From: an uncultured Atopobium sp.
GTDB taxonomy: Bacteria; Actinomycetota; Coriobacteriia; Coriobacteriales; Atopobiaceae
Assembly (NCBI GenBank): GCA_938045565.1
Contig: CALIAZ010000006.1
Coordinates: 1-54,181 of the forward strand
Length of the DNA: 54,181 bases
Direction: 5' to 3'
Positions 34,541 through 42,773 of this stretch are shown here, in pieces. The notes beneath the pieces are model-generated. The model did no database searches, was not told the origin of the DNA, and saw only the letters and a list, made by a program, of their open reading frames with translations. Both the position numbers and the translations under genes were made by a program. Positions within the stretch are counted from its first letter, which is position 1; each line of letters begins with the position of its first letter.

Positions 34541-35542
34541 ATGGCTACAAAAGTTGCTGTCATTATGGGTGGAGCCTCATTTGAGAGGAACTTCTCGCTC
34601 AAAAGTGGAGCTCTTGTCTCTGAGGCTTTGGAGAAGCGTGGTTATGAGGTTTTGCCACTTGATGCTGATGCACACCTGGTAGACACTCTTCGTGCCGAGA
34701 AACCCGATGTTGCGTTTGTGTGTCTTCACGGCGCGGGCGGAGAAGATGGTGCAGTACCTGCGCTTTTGGAGTTCCTCAAGATTCCGTATGTGGGCTCAAG
34801 GCCTGCATCTTGTAGGGCAGCCTGGAATAAAGCTGACATGCCGTTTATTGTGCGCCAGGCCTGGTCAGAAGAGGAGTCCGAGGTCATCTGGCCTCCTCAG
34901 ATTGTGCTGACTGCCAGTGCGTTTAAAGACCTGGGTGCGGCCGCCGCTCTTGACCTGGTTCCCGAGCGCCTTGGTGGTGGCGTTGGCTTCCCTCTAGCAG
35001 TCAAGCCCGTTCACGGCGGCTCTGCTATGGGCCTTTCTAAGGTTGATAGCGCTGACCAGCTTGGACCAGCACTTCTCGGCGCACTTGGTTTTGACGACTC
35101 CGTCATTATCCAGCAGTGGGTTGATGGCGTTGAGGTAAGCGTTACCGTACTCTCTGACGCAGATGGCGAGAAAACCCTGCCACCAGTAGAGATTTCAGTG
35201 ACTAAGGGTATTTACGACACGGATGCTCGTCTTGATCCAGAGCGTATTCAGCACTTCTGCCCAGTTCGTCCTGAGTCGCTTGCTGCTCTTGGCGCAGATC
35301 CAGCTGAGGCTCGTGAGGCTCTTGAGCGCGCAGCTCTTGAGGTGTTTACTGCGTATGGCTGCAGAGATCTTGCTCGTATCGACTTTATTTGGGATGGACA
35401 TCACGTTATGGTCATGGGTCTGAAAACATTCCCAGGACTCACTGAGACCTCCCTTGTTCCAATGGCTATTGAGGCTGCAGGATACGTTGTTGAAGACGTT
35501 CTTGCGCAGCTTGTTGAAGGTGCGCTTAAGCGCGGTAACTAG
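34541..35542 (+). CDS. D-alanine--D-alanine ligase-like ATP-grasp protein with altered metal site
   Basis: A 333-aa homologue of D-Ala-D-Ala ligase: N-terminal MGGASFERNFSLKSG, FVCLHGAGGEDGAVPALLE, substrate loop VKPVHGGSAMGLSKV, and LARIDF with the first Mg ligand (Asp281). The usual C-terminal block ExNTxPG, whose Glu and Asn bind the second Mg2+, reads GLKTFPGLT here (Gly293, Lys295), so two metal ligands are missing; the usual DK near GSRPASCRAAWNK is NK. The protein may be a ligase with changed chemistry or a non-catalytic partner, and a separate canonical Ddl may exist elsewhere. It begins two bases after the aminotransferase stop and is likely cotranslated with it. Confidence 0.85.
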   Translation: MATKVAVIMGGASFERNFSLKSGALVSEALEKRGYEVLPLDADAHLVDTLRAEKPDVAFVCLHGAGGEDGAVPALLEFLKIPYVGSRPASCRAAWNKADMPFIVRQAWSEEESEVIWPPQIVLTASAFKDLGAAAALDLVPERLGGGVGFPLAVKPVHGGSAMGLSKVDSADQLGPALLGALGFDDSVIIQQWVDGVEVSVTVLSDADGEKTLPPVEISVTKGIYDTDARLDPERIQHFCPVRPESLAALGADPAEAREALERAALEVFTAYGCRDLARIDFIWDGHHVMVMGLKTFPGLTETSLVPMAIEAAGYVVEDVLAQLVEGALKRGN

Positions 35543-35550
35543 GGGGTTTC

Positions 35551-36519
35551 ATGGAATACGTATTGGGCATTGATGTCGGTGGAACCACCATTAAGCTGGG
35601 ACTTTTTTCTGCAGAGGGAGAGTTGCTTTCTGAGCAGAAGGTCAAGACGCCCTCACTTGATAACGAGGATGGTTATCAGACGGTAACCGATGCCATCAAG
35701 CTGATTGTTCATGGCCAAAAAGCAAGCCGTAACGATGTTATTGCGTGTGGTTTGGATATTCCAGGTCCTGTTGCAGATGACGGAACCGTTGGTCTTCTCG
35801 CCAATGTAGACATTGACCCCGAGGGATTGGTGCAGGCAATTAACATGTGCCTGCCAAACGCAACCATCGCGTTTGTCAACGACGCTAATGCTGCAGCTCT
35901 GGGCGAGGCGTGGGCTGGCGTTGCCGTGGGCGTGCCGTCGTTTGTGTTGATTGCGCTGGGCACCGGCGTTGGCGCAGGTGTTGTCGTAGATGGCAAGCTT
36001 GCTGCAGGTGCTTTTGGCGCGGGTGGTGAGATTGGTCACATCATTGTTGAGCCAGAAGAGACGCTGACCTGCGGTTGTGGTCGCCACGGTTGCCTGGAGC
36101 AGTATGCTTCTGCTAAGGGTGTTGTCCGCTTGTACCTGGAGGAATGCGACTCCCGAGGCGTTGTTCCTGTGAACATTGAGCACGAGACCGATACCGTGTC
36201 TGTGTTTAGAGCTCATGCTCAAGGCGATGAGTGCGCGACCCTTGCTATTCACAAGATGTGTCACTACCTGGGCCTTGCTATGGCACAGGTCTCGTGCGTG
36301 GTTGATCCTGCCATGTTCTTGATTGGTGGCGGCGTTGCGGGCTCGTTTGCAACATTTGCTACCGAGCTTCGCGAGAGCTTTGAGCAGTACGCTTTGCCGG
36401 TGAGTAAGGGTGCTCGTATTGAGGCTGCGAGCTTGGGCAATCAAGCTGCAATGTATGGTTGCGCATATGAGGCGCTGCGTCTGAGAAAAGAACGTTTTGG
36501 CCAGGAGAATGCAGAGTAG
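35551..36519 (+). CDS. ROK-family sugar kinase, glucokinase-like
   Basis: A 322-aa ROK kinase: ATP-binding VLGIDVGGTTIKLGLF at the start, FVNDANAAALGEAW with the catalytic Asp, LGTGVGAGVVVDGKL, EIGHIIVEP, and the zinc-binding CGCGRHGCLEQYAS of the ROK signature. It probably phosphorylates glucose or a related free hexose with ATP in the cytoplasm. No HTH domain is present, so it is an enzyme rather than an NagC/XylR-type repressor. AGGGGG precedes the ATG. It is the third gene of the aminotransferase-Ddl-like-ROK unit, which does not suggest a shared pathway; cotranscription may be historical. Confidence 0.9.
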   Translation: MEYVLGIDVGGTTIKLGLFSAEGELLSEQKVKTPSLDNEDGYQTVTDAIKLIVHGQKASRNDVIACGLDIPGPVADDGTVGLLANVDIDPEGLVQAINMCLPNATIAFVNDANAAALGEAWAGVAVGVPSFVLIALGTGVGAGVVVDGKLAAGAFGAGGEIGHIIVEPEETLTCGCGRHGCLEQYASAKGVVRLYLEECDSRGVVPVNIEHETDTVSVFRAHAQGDECATLAIHKMCHYLGLAMAQVSCVVDPAMFLIGGGVAGSFATFATELRESFEQYALPVSKGARIEAASLGNQAAMYGCAYEALRLRKERFGQENAE

Positions 36520-36620
36520 GTGTGTGCGAGTTGCGGGTGAAACGTGCGCCCCGCAATCGAGAAATTCGCGTTTCTCGCAAGTCGTAACACTTCTGCGCAA
36601 AACATAACTAACTGACTGAA

Positions 36621-36632
36621 TTTTACGTAAAA
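36621..36632 (+). promoter_or_regulatory. TTTTACGTAAAA palindrome upstream of the fructose PTS gene
   Basis: A perfect 12-bp palindrome 94 bases before the fruA start. A related ATTTTACGTACAG occurs at about 38305 ahead of fruK. It may be an operator for a fructose-responsive regulator; the binder is unknown. Confidence 0.35.
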
Positions 36633-36725
36633 GTATGGTCATGTAAGCTGCTCAGTGCTAACATTGAACAGCTTTTTTGGTTGTGTTTGGAACAATTCCG
36701 AGCACTAGGATGAAAGGGGAGTGCT

Positions 36726-38231
36726 GTGGCTGACGAGTCAAAGTATGACATCGTTGCTGCTACTGGTTGCCCAACCGGTATTGCGCACACCTTTATGGCT
36801 AAGGAGGCCCTGGAGAAGGCCGCCGCAGCTAAAGGTCTTACCATTAAGGTTGAGACGCACGGCCAGGTCGGTGTAGAGAACGAGCTCACCGCAGCTGAAA
36901 TTAGGAACGCCAAGGCAGTAGTTGTTGCTGCCGATAAGGACGTTCAGGCTGAGCGTTTTGCCGGAAAACCAATGGTAAATGTTGGTGTTACTGCCGCTAT
37001 TAAGGACGCTGAGGGTCTTATCGACCGCGCTCTTGTTGCTCAGCCTGAGGGCGAGCGTGCAGAGGCAGATGATGCTCCAGTCTCAAGCACCATTGAGAAG
37101 GAGTCTGTAGGCCACATCATCTACAAGCACCTCATGAACGGCGTTAGCCACATGCTGGTCTTTGTTGTTGCTGGTGGTGTTCTAACTGCAGTTTCATTCC
37201 TCTGGGGTATCACTTCCTTCAGCTCTACCGCACCTGACTACAACAGCTTTGCTGCCATGCTCAAGATCATCGGCGGCATTGCAATGGGTCTCATGGTCCC
37301 AGTTCTTTCTGCTTACATTGCTGAGTCTATCGGTAAGCGTCCTGCTCTTGTTCCTGGTTTTGTTGCAGGTATGATTGCTATCCAGGGCCTTCCAATCAAC
37401 CCTAACACTGGCATGATTGATGCTGGCGGCGCTGGTGTTGGTTTTGGCTTCCTGGGCGGCATCGTCGGCGGTTTCCTTGCTGGTTATGTCATCGTTGGTC
37501 TTGAGAAGCTCCTTGCAGGTCTTCCAAAGAACCTTGACGGCCTGAAGGCAATCTTCCTGTACCCACTGCTTTCTACCACTATTGTTGGCCTGGTTATGCT
37601 GGGTATTTCTGGTCCAATGGCAGCAATCAACACCGGCATGATGAACTTCCTACGCGGCCTTTCTGCTTCTGGTCCAATTGTTCTTGGTCTTGCAATTGGT
37701 TGCATGTGCGCATTTGACATGGGCGGCCCAGTCAATAAGGCAGCTTACGTTACCGGTACTGCTCTTCTGACCGAGGCTCTTGCTGCTGGTATTGGTACTC
37801 CAACCTATGAGTTTGGTACCAACTTCATGGCTGCAGTTTCTGCTGCTTGCATTGTTCCTCCACTGATTACCACCTTTGCTGTCGTTGTTGGTAAGAAGTA
37901 CTTCACCAAGTCCGACTTCAACGCTGGTCTGGTCAACTTCATTCTTGGCTGCACCCACATTACCGAGGGCGCAATTCCATTCATGACCAAGAACATTTGG
38001 CCTGTCATGCCTATCATGATGATCGGTTCTTCCATCGGTTCCATCCTGACCCTGCTCTTTGGTGTTCACGATCCAGCACCTCACGGCGGCTTCCTGGTTC
38101 TTCCAGTTGTTGATGGCGGCCTCAAGTGGGTTCTCGCTATTCTCATTGGCGCTGTTGTTGGCGGCGTTCTCTTTGTTGCTTTCAAGGCATACGAGTACCG
38201 CAAGAACGGCAACAAGCTGGTCGAGGACTAA
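36726..38231 (+). CDS. fruA: PTS fructose transporter, fused EIIB-EIIC
   Basis: A 501-aa fructose-family PTS permease. Residues 1-100 are the EIIB domain with phospho-acceptor Cys15 in ATGCPTGIAHTFMA; after an acidic linker, the EIIC domain (about 135-490) has eight to ten hydrophobic segments with typical family sequences (GVSHMLVFVVAGGVLTAVSF, GHPVNKAAY-like GGPVNKAAYV, CTHITEGAIPF). It imports fructose as fructose-1-phosphate. The EIIA part found fused in many FruA proteins is absent and must come from another gene. The start is GTG with AAAGGGGAG upstream. fruK follows after 170 bases that contain a hairpin, so the two genes are coexpressed but may be unequally transcribed. Confidence 0.93.
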   Translation: MADESKYDIVAATGCPTGIAHTFMAKEALEKAAAAKGLTIKVETHGQVGVENELTAAEIRNAKAVVVAADKDVQAERFAGKPMVNVGVTAAIKDAEGLIDRALVAQPEGERAEADDAPVSSTIEKESVGHIIYKHLMNGVSHMLVFVVAGGVLTAVSFLWGITSFSSTAPDYNSFAAMLKIIGGIAMGLMVPVLSAYIAESIGKRPALVPGFVAGMIAIQGLPINPNTGMIDAGGAGVGFGFLGGIVGGFLAGYVIVGLEKLLAGLPKNLDGLKAIFLYPLLSTTIVGLVMLGISGPMAAINTGMMNFLRGLSASGPIVLGLAIGCMCAFDMGGPVNKAAYVTGTALLTEALAAGIGTPTYEFGTNFMAAVSAACIVPPLITTFAVVVGKKYFTKSDFNAGLVNFILGCTHITEGAIPFMTKNIWPVMPIMMIGSSIGSILTLLFGVHDPAPHGGFLVLPVVDGGLKWVLAILIGAVVGGVLFVAFKAYEYRKNGNKLVED

Positions 38232-38346
38232 GTGCTTGAACTAAGCGCGAGAATCAATCGAGAAGATTAAGCTTTACGCTTAGCACCATTTGAGTTTCGC
38301 TCAGATTTTACGTACAGATCAGGCGTAGACTCAGATAATCGAAGTA

Positions 38347-38382
38347 AAATATGGACTCGGCGATTTTGTCGGGTCCATATTT
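38347..38382 (+). terminator. Hairpin between fruA and fruK, terminator or attenuator
   Basis: A 10-bp perfect stem (AAATATGGAC with GTCCATATTT) with additional internal pairing and a TTTGTTTC tail, ending 18 bases before the fruK ATG. It may end the fruA message or modulate fruK expression. Confidence 0.6.
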
Positions 38383-38400
38383 GTTTCAGAGGGAGCTTTG

Positions 38401-39318
38401 ATGATTTACACACTTACCACTAACCCCGCTATCGACATGAACGTCAACTCGGGAGTTCCTTCTTATACGCACGTCAACCGCACAACCGATGCTGTTTACA
38501 CACCAAACGGCAAGGGTCTGAACGTCTCGTTTACACTTGCTCACTACGGCGTTGAGTCCACTATTCTGGGCTTTTTTGGTGGCTTCTCGGGCAACTACAT
38601 TGTTGAAGAGGCATCCAAGGTTTGCCCAGTCAAGCCTGTGTGGATTGACGGTATTACCCGCGTAAACATCTTTGTTACCACGCCAGAAGGCGAGCTCAAG
38701 TTCCCTAACGCAGGCGCTCCCGTTGTTCGCTCCAAGCAAGACGAGATGCTTGAACTGCTGCGTAATGCGCCCGACCTGGACGTATTGGTGGTTTCCGGCT
38801 CGCTTTCTCCTGAGATGGATCCAACCTTCTACGACGAGCTCTTTGATCTTTGTCATGAGCGCGGCGCTGAGCTGGTTTTGGACATCTCTCATAAACACCT
38901 TGCAGAACTTGTCGAGAAAAAACCACTGCTCATTAAGCCAAACGATGAAGAAGTGGCAGAGATTTTTGGTGTCGACGTCCATAACGAGGCCGACGTTCTT
39001 CTCGCCCTCCACAAGATTCACGAGCGCGGCGCAAAGAACATCCTGCTCACGCTGGGTGGCGAGGGCGCGTACTTCTTCAACGGCGAGCACGTCTGGCACG
39101 CAAACTCTGCGCAGGTAGAGGTGCTTTCGACGGCATGCGCGGGCGATTCTACGCTTGCAAGCTTTATGTCGATTTGGCTTGACGACCCGTCGGCTGTCGA
39201 GAAGGCTCTGACGCGTGCGATGGCTACCGGCGGAAACGTTGCGATGAGCGCTGGCTTGGGCGACTTTGCTCTGGTCGAGATGATCGCGGAGTCCATCCAT
39301 GTTGAGCTGGTGGAGTAG
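38401..39318 (+). CDS. fruK: 1-phosphofructokinase (PfkB family)
   Basis: A 305-aa PfkB-family kinase with the FruK-type start MIYTLTTNPAIDMNV, PNGKGLNVSFTLAHYG, an internal LIKPNDEEVAEIFG and the C-terminal anion-hole/catalytic block ACAGDSTLASF, where the catalytic Asp is present but the first Gly of the usual GAGDS is Cys. It converts fructose-1-phosphate, made by the fructose PTS, to fructose-1,6-bisphosphate. AGAGGGAG precedes the ATG. Genomic position behind fruA supports the assignment over tagatose-6-phosphate kinase. A GGCGAGAA word in reverse lies at 38999. Confidence 0.9.
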   Translation: MIYTLTTNPAIDMNVNSGVPSYTHVNRTTDAVYTPNGKGLNVSFTLAHYGVESTILGFFGGFSGNYIVEEASKVCPVKPVWIDGITRVNIFVTTPEGELKFPNAGAPVVRSKQDEMLELLRNAPDLDVLVVSGSLSPEMDPTFYDELFDLCHERGAELVLDISHKHLAELVEKKPLLIKPNDEEVAEIFGVDVHNEADVLLALHKIHERGAKNILLTLGGEGAYFFNGEHVWHANSAQVEVLSTACAGDSTLASFMSIWLDDPSAVEKALTRAMATGGNVAMSAGLGDFALVEMIAESIHVELVE

Positions 39319-39528
39319 GAGCGGGAACGTCGCATGGAGGCGCCGGAGGCGCATGGGGGCTCGCGGGTGCGCGGAGGCTTGCACGGGAAGCCGACGGGTT
39401 TCTCGGCGTATGGCGTGCATAAGTCTCCATATTTGCAAAATAAGTCTTTTCTCGCTTCTTGATTTCGTGTAACGTGTAAGGGCTAATGTGATAATTAGGT
39501 TTTTGAACCTCTAAAGAAGGAGAGTGCA

Positions 39529-40326
39529 ATGTCCGGACACTCTAAGTGGGCCACAACCAAGCACAAGAAAGCAGCTATCGACGCTAAGCGCTCCTCGCTG
39601 TTCTCTAAGCTTTCCCGCAACATTACTGTTGCAGCAAAGATGGGTGGCGACCCAAATCCGGACAACAACGCTAGCTTGTCTGCCGCTGTTGCCCGTGCAC
39701 GCATGGTTTCCATGCCTAACGCAAAGATTCAGGCCGCTATCGATAAGGCATTTGGCGCTGGCGCTGATGCTGCCGTTTACGAGGAGATCGTTTACGAGGG
39801 ATACGGTCCTGCAGGCGTCGCAGTTTACGTTGACTGCCTGACTGACAACAAGAACCGTACCGCAGCAGATGTTCGTTCCGCATTTACCCACTCCGGCGGC
39901 AACCTTGGTACCGCTGGTTCCGTTGCGTTCCAGTTTGAGCGCAAGGGTTCCATCGCAGTTGACAAGGTTATTGTCTCCGAGGAGAAGAAGGTTGCTGACC
40001 GCGAGAACGCTGTTGATGAGGACGAGTTCATGATGGCGGTAGCTGAAGCTGGCGGAAACGATTACGAGGATGCTGGTGATCAGTGGATCGTTTGGACTGC
40101 ATACGACAAGATGCAGGACGTCCAGAAGGGCCTCGAGGCTCAGGGCATTGAGGTCAAGGGTTCCGAGCTCACCATGGTTCCAACCACCCCAACTGACGTC
40201 TCCGTTTCTGATGCAAAGAAGGTTCAGCGTCTTATCGATAAGCTCGACGAGCTCGATGACGTCCAGAACGTCTACAGCACCATGAATATCACCGACGAGA
40301 TTGCTGCTGCTCTCGAGGAGGAGTAA
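39529..40326 (+). CDS. yebC: YebC/PmpR family protein
   Basis: A 265-aa member of the YebC/TACO1 family, beginning MSGHSKWATTKHKKAAIDAKR as nearly all members do, with NKNRTAADVRSAFTHSGGNLG in the middle. Members were annotated as transcription factors and are also reported to relieve ribosome stalling at proline-rich stretches. Compared with the usual ~245 residues it is slightly long, with an acidic insert (DRENAVDEDEFMMAVAEAGGNDYEDAGDQ). AAGGAGAG precedes the ATG. It is preceded by a GC-rich low-complexity spacer and followed by a terminator. Confidence 0.95.
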   Translation: MSGHSKWATTKHKKAAIDAKRSSLFSKLSRNITVAAKMGGDPNPDNNASLSAAVARARMVSMPNAKIQAAIDKAFGAGADAAVYEEIVYEGYGPAGVAVYVDCLTDNKNRTAADVRSAFTHSGGNLGTAGSVAFQFERKGSIAVDKVIVSEEKKVADRENAVDEDEFMMAVAEAGGNDYEDAGDQWIVWTAYDKMQDVQKGLEAQGIEVKGSELTMVPTTPTDVSVSDAKKVQRLIDKLDELDDVQNVYSTMNITDEIAAALEEE

Positions 40327-40411
40327 GCTTTCTGGTTCGCGACTCGCGCGCCACGAGCGCGACGCCCGGTGCGCGAAGAGCGACGCCCGGTGTGCGACAA
40401 AACTGCACTTC

Positions 40412-40439
40412 AAAGCCCTGCTTGCTGGCGGGGCTTTTT
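40412..40439 (+). terminator. Terminator after yebC
   Basis: AAAGCCCTGC pairs with GCGGGGCTTT (one G-T pair) around TTGCTG and ends in five T, 85 bases after the yebC stop. Confidence 0.85.
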
Positions 40440-40465
40440 GTTTGGGTAACGTTGATGCTGGCAGA

Positions 40466-40593
40466 ACACATCTGTGTCGGATAATCTGCGCGTTTTTTGA
40501 AGCCCGAACACACCTATGTCGGATAATCTGTATATACAGGGCAAAAAACATAACATACAGGCCAAAAAAGCACAGCAAATAACGATAATCTGC
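40466..40593 (+). repeat. Locus 2 of the TGTCGGATAATCTG repeat family
   Basis: Two direct copies, 40466-40490 (ATCTGTGTCGGATAATCTG) and 40508-40532 (CCTATGTCGGATAATCTG), 42 bases apart, and a partial third ending CGATAATCTGC at 40583-40593. The bases after the second copy (GGCAAAAAACA) also match those after the first copy of locus 1 (GGTAAAAAACA), so the homologous unit is longer than the 25-bp core. Confidence 0.85.
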
Positions 40594-40695
40594 ACAAAAT
40601 AGAACTTTTGAAAGCCAATTTTGCAGAATAAGTGACTTTGCTGTGTTTTCAAAATGCCAAAAATAGGCCTCTAAAAAATTTATGCATACAAATGA

Positions 40696-40727
40696 ATTCA
40701 TCTTCATGAATATTCATGAGAATGAAT
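40696..40727. repeat. 32-bp palindrome centred on TCATGAATATTCATGA
   Basis: A perfect 16-bp core (40704-40719) with further matching arms ATTCAT and ATGAAT separated from it by two mismatched bases each. It lies between the 3' ends of two convergent genes, where a promoter operator is not expected. Confidence 0.8.
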
Positions 40728-40880
40728 ATTTTTGGATCATGGTAGTTAAAATTTTGATATGCGATTCGCAAAATAAGAAAACCGACACCTAACAGCGCCT
40801 AAAACCTGCACCTGGAGCCAAATCCCACCGTTGTCCGCTCGCCAGCCGCTACGCGCTGCTCGCTGGCCGCCGCGGCAATC

Positions 40881-41645
40881 CTACAAGCTTACGCGCACAA
40901 CCTTGCGAACACCGGCGGCTTCGAGGGCTGCTACCTGCGAAATCGACGCGGATTCGTCCGTCATAAGCACGTCGATATCGGACGGGGATCCGTACTGGAA
41001 GCTGGAATTAACCCCCAGCTTGCTCGAGTCGGCTAGGACAATGTGCTGTTCAGAGTGCTTAAGCATCAGCGAGTTCACGCGCATCTCGTTTGAAACCAGC
41101 GTAGTGAGGCCGCGCTCAGCAGAAATTCCCGAGCACCCCAAAATGCACTTCGCGGCGCGAATCTGGTTGATTGAAGCAAGCGCAAAATCGCCGGTCATAG
41201 ACTTCTTAGCTGGGCGAACTTCTCCGCCCGTAACCAAAACGGTCATCGATGGGGGATAGTCAGCCGCCAGCACGCTACCATTATTGGTAACCACGGTGAT
41301 GTTCTCGGCGGTGATAAATTCCAGGACTTTAATAGCGGTTGAGCTGGTGTTAATGAAGACCGTGTCGCCGTCTTTGATGAGTTTAGCTGCGGCTTGGGCA
41401 AGCTTGAACTTCGCGGTGACCTGGTTAGAACTGAGTCCTGTAGAGAGTGGATCAAGCAGCGTAGCCATGCCATAGCTTCGAGAAATGAGGCCCTGAGCTT
41501 CAAGTTCATCGAGGTCGCGACGAATGGTAAGCGAAGAAACCTCAAACCGATCGGCAAGATCGCTGACGGAAACCTGGCGGTATTGTTCAAGAAGACTCAT
41601 GATAGAGCTTCTACGAGATGCTACAAATGAACGACTTGTGGCCAT
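40881..41645 (-). CDS. DeoR-family transcriptional repressor of sugar-acid genes
   Basis: A 254-aa DeoR-type regulator: N-terminal HTH (RRSSIMSLLEQYRQVSVSDLADRFEVSSLTIRRDLDELE, typical RRDL motif) and a C-terminal sugar-phosphate-sensing DeoRC domain (LIKDGDTVFINTSSTAIKVLE, ITVVTNN, LVTGGEVRP, KCILGCSGISAERGLT). It is divergent from the ascorbate-type PTS operon, whose upstream region carries repeated TGAACG-type words, so it is the likely repressor of that operon with a phosphorylated intermediate as inducer. The start at 41645 (MATSRSF) follows TGGGGG; an upstream in-frame GTG/TTG is possible. Confidence 0.88.
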   Translation of the reverse strand: MATSRSFVASRRSSIMSLLEQYRQVSVSDLADRFEVSSLTIRRDLDELEAQGLISRSYGMATLLDPLSTGLSSNQVTAKFKLAQAAAKLIKDGDTVFINTSSTAIKVLEFITAENITVVTNNGSVLAADYPPSMTVLVTGGEVRPAKKSMTGDFALASINQIRAAKCILGCSGISAERGLTTLVSNEMRVNSLMLKHSEQHIVLADSSKLGVNSSFQYGSPSDIDVLMTDESASISQVAALEAAGVRKVVRVSL

Positions 41646-42309
41646 GAATCCCCCAATAGAACTCAAACTTCTGATAAACCTACAAAAATAGTTGCAACCT
41701 TTTCAAACAACACGCCTGGCGAGAAACTCGACTACTTGCAAGTAGTTCGCGAGAAGATCGCAGAAAGCCCGCGAGAAGTACGTGCGCAAGTACAGTTTGC
41801 TGTGACATGATGACGCTATTTCAACAGTTAAAAGCCTTATATTCTTAAGCATTATATAAGACATTTAACTAATTTGGCTCTGTGAAAAACATCGTACAAA
41901 TTGATAGCACCTTTTGAACGGTTTCTGAACAATTGTGTAGATGCATTTCAACGAATCTCAGTGTATCTTATCTTATCCTATGAACGTTTTGAATACTTAA
42001 ACGGATATTATTTAACGGTCAACGGTTTTTATGACGTAAATCTCTAAAGTGAGCATAGATAAGTATTGCTTAACTTTCAACTTTAGCTATACTAACACTA
42101 TTGATTCGATTGGTGAAACGTTCTAAACGTTCAACAAATAGGGAAATTTGTTATACGGCAAGTCAAATGTCATATAAATTATTTATCTAATTGTTGAAGC
42201 GTTCAGAAGATTCAAGTTTTTGTCATTAAGCGATGTGTTCTTGTGTGGTCTTGCTATAGTCCAACACAAGGAAAGATTCACAGTAGTCTACTGGAGAGGA
42301 GTGAATCGC
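41646..42309. promoter_or_regulatory. Divergent regulatory region of the DeoR gene and the PTS operon
   Basis: About 660 non-coding bases. The left part (41718-41785) has three GCGAGAA words and a perfect palindrome ACTACTTGCAAGTAGT (41731-41746). The right part is AT-rich and holds a candidate promoter, TTGCTT at 42066-42071 and TATACT at 42088-42093 (16-bp spacer), surrounded by repeated operator-like words. A hairpin (CTTGTGTGG with CCAACACAAG, about 42240-42270) lies in the presumed leader. Confidence 0.6.
41914..42206 (+). promoter_or_regulatory. Array of TGAACG/AAACGTTC operator-like words
   Basis: Similar words recur: TTGAACGGTTTCTGAACAA (41914), TATGAACGTTTTGAATAC (41980), TTAACGGTCAACGG (42012), GAAACGTTCTAAACGTTCAA (42115) and TTGAAGCGTTCAGAAG (42194). 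They surround the candidate PTS promoter at 42066-42093, as expected for a DeoR-type repressor binding several sites with looping. Confidence 0.55.
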
Positions 42310-42768
42310 ATGTTACTTCGCGATATTTACGAGCAGAAGCATTATGCATTCGTAAAGACCCCCATGACGTGGGAAGAGTCTATTAGAGAGTGCTGCAAAC
42401 CACTGGAGGCTGACGGAACAGTCAATCCAGAGTATGCAGACGACATTATCGAGTGCGTAAAGAAGTATGGCCCTTACATTGTTATCGTTCCAAACGTTGC
42501 AATGCCACACTCTACTGCTCGTATTGGCTCTAATGGTAAGACTGCTATTGGATTTATGCACTCCGATGTTCCTGTTAACTTCGAGGATGGCGACGATGAG
42601 AAGCAGGTCAAGACCTTCTTTACTCTAAGCGCAACCGATCAGGAAGCACACCTTAAGAATATGCAGATGCTCGTTCAGGTCCTTATGAATGAAGAGGTCC
42701 TTGAGCGTCTGAAGAATATTCAGTCTCCAGAAGAGCTCTTGGAGATCGACAAGCTTATCTCCGAGTAA
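42310..42768 (+). CDS. ulaC: PTS EIIA component, ascorbate/mannitol type
   Basis: A 152-aa EIIA of the ascorbate-mannitol-fructose superfamily. The phospho-accepting His67 is in PNVAMPHSTAR; SDVPVNFEDGDDEKQVKTFFTLSATDQEAHLKNMQML is typical of UlaC-like proteins. It carries phosphate from HPr to the EIIB encoded by ulaB downstream. The ATG at 42310 is preceded by GGAGAGGAG; a longer frame upstream has no ribosome site. It is the first gene of the operon and is followed by 155 bases of GC-rich low-complexity spacer before ulaA. Confidence 0.92.
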   Translation: MLLRDIYEQKHYAFVKTPMTWEESIRECCKPLEADGTVNPEYADDIIECVKKYGPYIVIVPNVAMPHSTARIGSNGKTAIGFMHSDVPVNFEDGDDEKQVKTFFTLSATDQEAHLKNMQMLVQVLMNEEVLERLKNIQSPEELLEIDKLISE

Positions 42769-42773
42769 GCTCG

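Larger units (their letters stand above)
40327..40880. other. 554-bp intergenic region between convergent yebC and deoR-type genes
   Basis: No credible gene. It contains a GC-rich stretch with a near-perfect duplication (GCGACGCCCGGTG at about 40358 and 40379), the yebC terminator, copies of the TGTCGGATAATCTG repeat, an AT-rich middle, a 32-bp palindrome at 40696-40727, and a GC-rich end (GCTCGCCAGCCGCTACGCGC) near the deoR stop. Confidence 0.8.

Noticed and set aside
35653..36642. 329-codon frame antisense to the ROK kinase
   Set aside because: ROK motifs on the plus strand are complete; antisense product is featureless.
40466..40532. CRISPR array
   Set aside because: Only two or three degenerate copies with unequal spacing and conserved flanks, no cas genes.
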